Positions 25,443 through 29,271 of a DNA stretch of 29,271 nt are shown piece by piece. The translations under genes and the position numbers were made by a program. How positions within the stretch are numbered: the stretch's first letter is position 1; each line of letters opens with the position of its first letter. The DNA comes from an uncultured Planctomycetota bacterium (GTDB taxonomy: Bacteria > Planctomycetota > Planctomycetia > Pirellulales > UBA1268): assembly GCA_905477565.1 (NCBI GenBank), contig CAJQGO010000035.1:1-29271 (forward strand), read 5' to 3'. The notes under the pieces are model-generated. The model made no database searches, was not told the origin of the DNA, and saw only the letters and a program-made list of their open reading frames with translations.

Positions 25443-27002
25443 TCAGAGCTGCTGAGGATGAAGCCTTGGCTTTCCTCCAATTGCAACACGATTCACTGCA
25501 GCAAGAAATGCTTTTGCTGACGCTTCTAGTGAATCAGTCGACACACCTCTTCCTCGATGCAGCTGTCCTCTGTATCGCTCGGAAGTCGCTTCAAGCTCAA
25601 CAGACACTTCTGCCTGAGCGTCTTTCCCAACCGTGACTGCCTGCACCCGAAAATCACGGCAGACGGTTGTGATACCTGTTATCTTCTCAATCGCAAGAAA
25701 GATTCCATCAATTGGGCCGTCGCCACTTGTGATCGACACTGCCTGACTTTTTCCATCTTGTTTAACGCGAAGCGTCACCGTCGGCGCATTGCCACTTTCA
25801 CACGAAACCGAATACCCTTCAAAAACAAAAAGCTCTGGCAGTACGGCAAATTGCTGTTCACAGAGTGCTGCAATATCTCCGTCATAGATTTCTTTCTTCC
25901 TATCTGCAAGCAGTTTGAATTGTTCGAAAACTGTCTGAAGCTGCTCTCCTGTCAACTGATAACCAAGAGCAGCTGCCCGATCTGCCAGAGCTGCTCGACC
26001 ACTGTGTTTACCAAGCACAAGATCAGTCCGCTCAAGCCCAACGTCCTCTGGACGCATGATTTCGTATGTGCTTCGATCTTTCAGCATGCCATCCTGATGA
26101 ATGCCCGCCTCATGAGCGAACGCATTGCGTCCAACAATAGCCTTGTTTCGTGGCACCTGAATTCCTGTGATATTCGCAACAAGGCGACTAGTTGGCACTA
26201 ACCGCTGCGTAGCAATTCGACTCTGGCACTTATACAAATCGGCTCTCGTTTTGAGAGCCATCACTACTTCTTCGAGAGAGCAATTCCCGGCTCGTTCGCC
26301 AATCCCATTAATAGTGCATTCAACCTGACCAGCACCGGCCTGAACAGCTGCCAAACTGTTTGCAACCGCCAAACCAAGATCGTCATGACAATGGACACTC
26401 AGAATTGCCTTGTCGATGTTCGGAACACGATTTCGAAGCGCATGGATCACATCAAACATCTGCTGCGGCGTAGCATACCCAACAGTATCTGGGATATTAA
26501 CGGTAGTCGCTCCAACATCGATAACCGCCTCTACAACACGACAGAGAAAATCTATTTCTGTACGAGCCGCATCCTCTGGAGAAAACTCAATATCTTCACA
26601 TTTCTCTTTTGCTCGACGAACACCTGCTACCGCTCTCCGAACGACCTCATCTTCATCCATCCGGAGCTTGAACTCACGGTGAATTGCACTCGTTGCTAAA
26701 AACACATGAATTCGGGGACGGGCTGCTTCTGTGAGTGCTTCCCAAGCGCGGTCTATATCACTGTCATTGCACCGAGCGAGTCCACAAATTATCGGTTCGC
26801 GCACCGCACGACCAATTTCGCGAACTGATTCGAAGTCACCGGGAGAAGCAATTGGGAAACCCGCCTCAATCACATCAACACCTAATTGAGCTAAAGCATG
26901 TGCCACCTCAATTTTTTCGGTGAGATTCATGCTTGCTCCAGGAGACTGTTCTCCATCTCGAAGCGTCGTATCAAAAATTTGGACTGATTGGTGAGCAGAC
27001 AT
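25443..27002 (-). CDS. leuA: 2-isopropylmalate synthase
   Basis: 519 residues, the normal length of the bacterial LeuA form. It condenses acetyl-CoA with 2-oxoisovalerate to 2-isopropylmalate, the first committed step of leucine synthesis, in the cytoplasm. The TIM-barrel domain has DTTLRDGEQSPG (residues 11-22; Arg15 and Asp16 are catalytic/metal residues), VIEAGFP, the metal-binding HCHDD with His204 and His206, and GIGERAGNCSLEE. The linker has FAHEAGIHQDG and LGKHSGR, and the C-terminal leucine-sensing domain is present (SGDGPIDGIFLAIEKITG), so feedback inhibition by leucine is likely. No other leu or ilv gene is adjacent. The start ATG has no good ribosome site. Citramalate synthase or homocitrate synthase is unlikely given the full match to LeuA. 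Confidence 0.97.
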   Translation of the reverse strand: MSAHQSVQIFDTTLRDGEQSPGASMNLTEKIEVAHALAQLGVDVIEAGFPIASPGDFESVREIGRAVREPIICGLARCNDSDIDRAWEALTEAARPRIHVFLATSAIHREFKLRMDEDEVVRRAVAGVRRAKEKCEDIEFSPEDAARTEIDFLCRVVEAVIDVGATTVNIPDTVGYATPQQMFDVIHALRNRVPNIDKAILSVHCHDDLGLAVANSLAAVQAGAGQVECTINGIGERAGNCSLEEVVMALKTRADLYKCQSRIATQRLVPTSRLVANITGIQVPRNKAIVGRNAFAHEAGIHQDGMLKDRSTYEIMRPEDVGLERTDLVLGKHSGRAALADRAAALGYQLTGEQLQTVFEQFKLLADRKKEIYDGDIAALCEQQFAVLPELFVFEGYSVSCESGNAPTVTLRVKQDGKSQAVSITSGDGPIDGIFLAIEKITGITTVCRDFRVQAVTVGKDAQAEVSVELEATSERYRGQLHRGRGVSTDSLEASAKAFLAAVNRVAIGGKPRLHPQQL

Positions 27003-27314
27003 GATCAGTTAAAAACTTGCCTTTCCAGATAATCCCGACGGCTCTCAGAATAAGGTGGCCTCGGAACCAAAACTCTAATTTAGCAGACCTTCTTTATTGT
27101 CCACCCTCTCGGAACTCTTGCTACCCCAAGAACCTATGGAGGTCGTATACTCCAGCCAGAGAAAATCGCTGCTTCCACCTAATATCGGGCTCTTGCTAGC
27201 ACCGATGAGGCATTGTAGACCATCTACATGCCTCCAAAGTTTTGCTTTGGTATCATCAAATGTTGGGAGTTTCGACGGTCACGACCAAGATGAACCTACT
27301 CGAGTAGATACAAG
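27003..27314. other. Divergent intergenic region between leuA and the MazG gene
   Basis: 312 bp that must contain the leuA promoter (reading left) and the promoter of the MazG-type gene (reading right). It holds two abutting hairpins at 27207-27250. Small frames here look like chance. No complete T-box, leader peptide with Leu codons, or clear promoter pair was found. Confidence 0.55.
27207..27250. repeat. Two abutting inverted repeats
   Basis: The first hairpin (27207-27234) pairs twelve bases with one bulged T and a CCA loop (GAGGCATTGTAGA with TCTACATGCCTC). The second (27234-27250) is CCAAAG-TTTTG-CTTTGG. They lie about 65-110 bp before the MazG-type start and 205 bp or more before leuA. 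They could be an operator or an RNA structure; neither is followed by a clean T-run. Confidence 0.5.
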
Positions 27315-27614
27315 ATGACACTTCGTGAGTTCCAACAACTCATTCGCAACATGTACCACGACAAGGATGCTGCACGTGGTGTCGAAGGAACATTCATGTG
27401 GCTGACAGAGGAAATCGGGGAACTTGCAACTGCCTTACGAAGCGGCTCACCTGAAGAGCAGGCCTTGGAGTTTGCTGACGTCTTGGCATGGCTTGCAACC
27501 ATTGCAAATGTTGTCGATATCGACCTCGAGCAGGCAATTGTAAAAAAATATGGACAGGGCTGTCCCGGCTGCGGGCAAATTTCTTGCACCTGCCCCGATG
27601 CGGAGAAGCCATGA
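27315..27614 (+). CDS. MazG-like nucleotide pyrophosphohydrolase with Cys tail
   Basis: 99 residues, a single MazG-type domain. The metal-binding pattern is E33-x-x-E36 (in WLTEEIGELATAL) and E52-x-x-D55 (in LEFADVLAWL), matching the ExxE...ExxD signature of all-alpha NTP pyrophosphatases, which hydrolyse NTPs or modified dNTPs to NMP and PPi. After the helices the tail has GCPGCGQISCTC: Cys83, Cys86, Cys91 and Cys93, a probable zinc site not found in classical MazG. The stop codon overlaps the ATG of the next gene (ATGA), so the two are likely translationally coupled. The substrate cannot be told from the sequence. Confidence 0.88.
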   Translation: MTLREFQQLIRNMYHDKDAARGVEGTFMWLTEEIGELATALRSGSPEEQALEFADVLAWLATIANVVDIDLEQAIVKKYGQGCPGCGQISCTCPDAEKP

Positions 27615-29271
27615 TGATTTTGAGGCAACTCTTGCTCTGCTTCTTTTTTTTGTTTGCCACGCCGGTGATTGGCATGGCGACATCTGACAGCCAGGAGTTA
27701 TCGGCTGAAATTGGCCTGGATGGAATTGTTCGTGCAGGACACTGGACACCGGTGACACTACGCATTCCACAATCTCTTGCGCAACCATCAACTCGCTACG
27801 TTGCTGTAGAAGCAAAGGACCCAGATGGACAATGGCTTCGATCACCACTGGTTCGCCCCACTTTGATAAACGACACACAATGGGCAGCAAGGCTTCTTGT
27901 GAAGATTGGAAGCCGAGACAGCACCATTCGGGCCGTGGTCATCGACATGGCGGAACCAAATGCAGATAGATCGCATCTCTCGCAAATAGTTGCTGCAAAG
28001 ATAGTACCAATACCGCAACTACTGGAATCAAGCCAGGAAGTCTTGATGCTTCTTGGTGACCTGGAAAATGCGACAAGAGCGTCTCGTCTTGCAACTCGGG
28101 AAGATGGATCTCGAATGCTTGTAGTTTCTCCAGAGCCACGTTCTGAATCAATCCCACTCTCTTCTGTTTTCGGCCCTCCGGGACTAACGTTCGACGGCGT
28201 TGACAAAGCGATTATCTGCGGGAATGCGGTAACACGAGGCATTTCAGAGGATCGCCTTCTTGAGCTTGATGCATGGATACGGGGGGGAGGTGACCTCCTT
28301 CTCATAACAGGAATGTCGCTTCCTGCCGCTGCATCGACTTCTCCTTCTCTCGAGTCATGGCTCCCTGGCAAGTTCAGCCGGCTGGTCCCATTACGTCGGG
28401 CATCTGCGCTTGAAACATATGCGAGATCCAGTCGACCACTCGCCCGCCGAGCTATTGAAGAGTTACAGGTCCCAATCTTCGAAGATCCTCCAAAAATACA
28501 AGGTGTGATCGAAGCTTCAGTTGGTGGCACCGAAAACGACCCACCACTTGTCGTGCGACGTGCCTATGGCTTTGGACGGATTACATGGATAGGCATTGAT
28601 CTCGACACAAGAATGTTTGCCTCATGGCCTGGCACCGACTCACTTGTGCTGAAGCTACTCGATATCCAAGACCGTGGAGATTCTGATGGAAGAGCAGGGG
28701 AGGCGAGGCGAGGCGGCCTCGACTTGGCAGGACAATTAAGGCTTGCTGTCGATAATTACCTAAGTGTCTCCGTTATTCCGTTTGAGCTCATTGCACTCAT
28801 CGGACTGCTCTATGTTGCTGCACTCTATCCACTTGACTGGTGGATTGCCCGCCAAAGCGAGCGTTTCAGATGGATAACCTGGCTGACCTTGCCGCTCATT
28901 GTCCTCGCCTTTACAGGGATTGCTTGGTCAACCTCACAACGATTTAAACCTGATGGATGGCAGATCCACACTGCTGGTGTCTTTGATATTGATCAGGCAA
29001 CCCGAACATGTCGATCAACCAGCTTTGCCGGCATCTGGTCTTCAAACAATGGACGCTTCAACCTTTCGACCAGCCCTACGCAAGGCACCACCAGAGAAGA
29101 CTCTCGTGCAGTGGTGAGTTGGTTTGCAGCATCCGGACGAAACATCGGCGGCCCCGATGCATTAACGCCACACCCTTCCCTTGCTGGAGCTCCATACGAA
29201 TACGGGTCATCCGCAGCCAGACTTCAGAACATATCAATTGCGGCGGCTTCAAGCCAACTCTTTGAGGCCAG
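27611..29271 (+). CDS. Large exported/membrane protein, GATase-like fold, 3' end missing
   Basis: The frame stays open for 553 codons from ATG at 27611 to the right edge without a stop, so the gene continues outside. A signal peptide (LRQLLLCFFFLFATPVIG) is followed by a beta-rich exported region (GHWTPVTLRIP), then a stretch of glutamine-amidotransferase-like appearance (LDAWIRGGGDLLLITG near residues 217-232, and YGFGRITWIGIDLDTRMFAS). Two membrane helices follow, about 388-410 (PFELIALIGLLYVAALYPL) and 420-441 (WITWLTLPLIVLAFTGIAW), with more exported sequence after them. The organisation recalls the two VWA/GATase-like membrane proteins in the left-hand operon, but no DxSxS motif is seen. 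The family is known only as uncharacterised planctomycete proteins, from memory. The 4-bp overlap links it to the MazG-type gene. Confidence 0.85.
   Translation, partial: MMILRQLLLCFFFLFATPVIGMATSDSQELSAEIGLDGIVRAGHWTPVTLRIPQSLAQPSTRYVAVEAKDPDGQWLRSPLVRPTLINDTQWAARLLVKIGSRDSTIRAVVIDMAEPNADRSHLSQIVAAKIVPIPQLLESSQEVLMLLGDLENATRASRLATREDGSRMLVVSPEPRSESIPLSSVFGPPGLTFDGVDKAIICGNAVTRGISEDRLLELDAWIRGGGDLLLITGMSLPAAASTSPSLESWLPGKFSRLVPLRRASALETYARSSRPLARRAIEELQVPIFEDPPKIQGVIEASVGGTENDPPLVVRRAYGFGRITWIGIDLDTRMFASWPGTDSLVLKLLDIQDRGDSDGRAGEARRGGLDLAGQLRLAVDNYLSVSVIPFELIALIGLLYVAALYPLDWWIARQSERFRWITWLTLPLIVLAFTGIAWSTSQRFKPDGWQIHTAGVFDIDQATRTCRSTSFAGIWSSNNGRFNLSTSPTQGTTREDSRAVVSWFAASGRNIGGPDALTPHPSLAGAPYEYGSSAARLQNISIAAASSQLFEA

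Noticed and set aside
25557..26201. 214-codon plus-strand frame
   Set aside because: It is antisense to leuA, which is unambiguous.
27061..27120. T-box-like GAGGGTGGAC on the leuA strand
   Set aside because: Only the GGGTGG core matches; the AACCGCG part, specifier stem and terminator are missing.
27796..28530. 244-codon minus-strand frame
   Set aside because: It lies entirely opposite the long right-edge gene, which has a signal peptide, membrane helices and coupling to the upstream gene; the antisense translation is Ser/Arg-rich with no family features.

Overview
The window looks like chromosomal DNA of a planctomycete, probably a marine Pirellulales-type bacterium. The evidence is the protein content: a very long secreted PQQ-propeller protein, a terpene-cyclase-like toroid protein, a MoxR/DUF58/BatA/VWA cluster followed by DUF4175-like and coiled-coil envelope proteins, a Sm-like/NPCBM-like secreted protein, HtrA-type proteases, a planctomycete-style P-II protein and a MazG protein with a Cys tail. 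This is a family-level judgement by eye; there is no rRNA or other marker gene here. I see no tRNA, rRNA, CRISPR array, insertion sequence or prophage gene.

Region 1 (1-23193, all + strand) is one long co-directional run, very probably one or a few operons, with most gaps under 100 bp and several overlaps. It opens with the 3' part of a beta-propeller protein and a secreted alpha/alpha-toroid protein. The core follows: MoxR AAA+ ATPase, DUF58 VWA protein, BatA-type membrane VWA protein, a second membrane VWA protein with a glutamine-amidotransferase-like fold, a DUF4175-like membrane protein and two exported helical proteins. By analogy with other MoxR-VWA systems, an ATP-driven chaperone may act with a membrane/periplasmic VWA scaffold. 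The run continues with a secreted protein made of four Sm-like repeats plus an NPCBM-like domain. It ends with three tandem trypsin-fold (S1C/HtrA-like) proteins. The first has a full catalytic triad. The second and third have lost all three triad residues, and the third also carries an alpha/beta-hydrolase-like domain whose nucleophile position is Lys.

Region 2 (23190-25063) holds a minus-strand photolyase/cryptochrome-family gene whose domain order appears swapped (FAD domain first, antenna-like Rossmann domain last) with a three-Cys motif between. It converges on the protease operon so tightly that the stop codons overlap. Upstream is about 500 bp without a convincing gene but with a long stem-loop.

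Region 3 (25064-29271) has a P-II signal protein lacking the uridylylated Tyr51, a convergent leuA (2-isopropylmalate synthase, - strand), a 312-bp divergent intergenic region with two abutting hairpins, a short MazG-type pyrophosphohydrolase and, overlapping it by ATGA, a large secreted/membrane protein that runs off the right edge.

The strongest novelty candidates are the active-protease plus two-pseudoprotease cassette at the end of the MoxR-VWA operon, and the apparently permuted photolyase.
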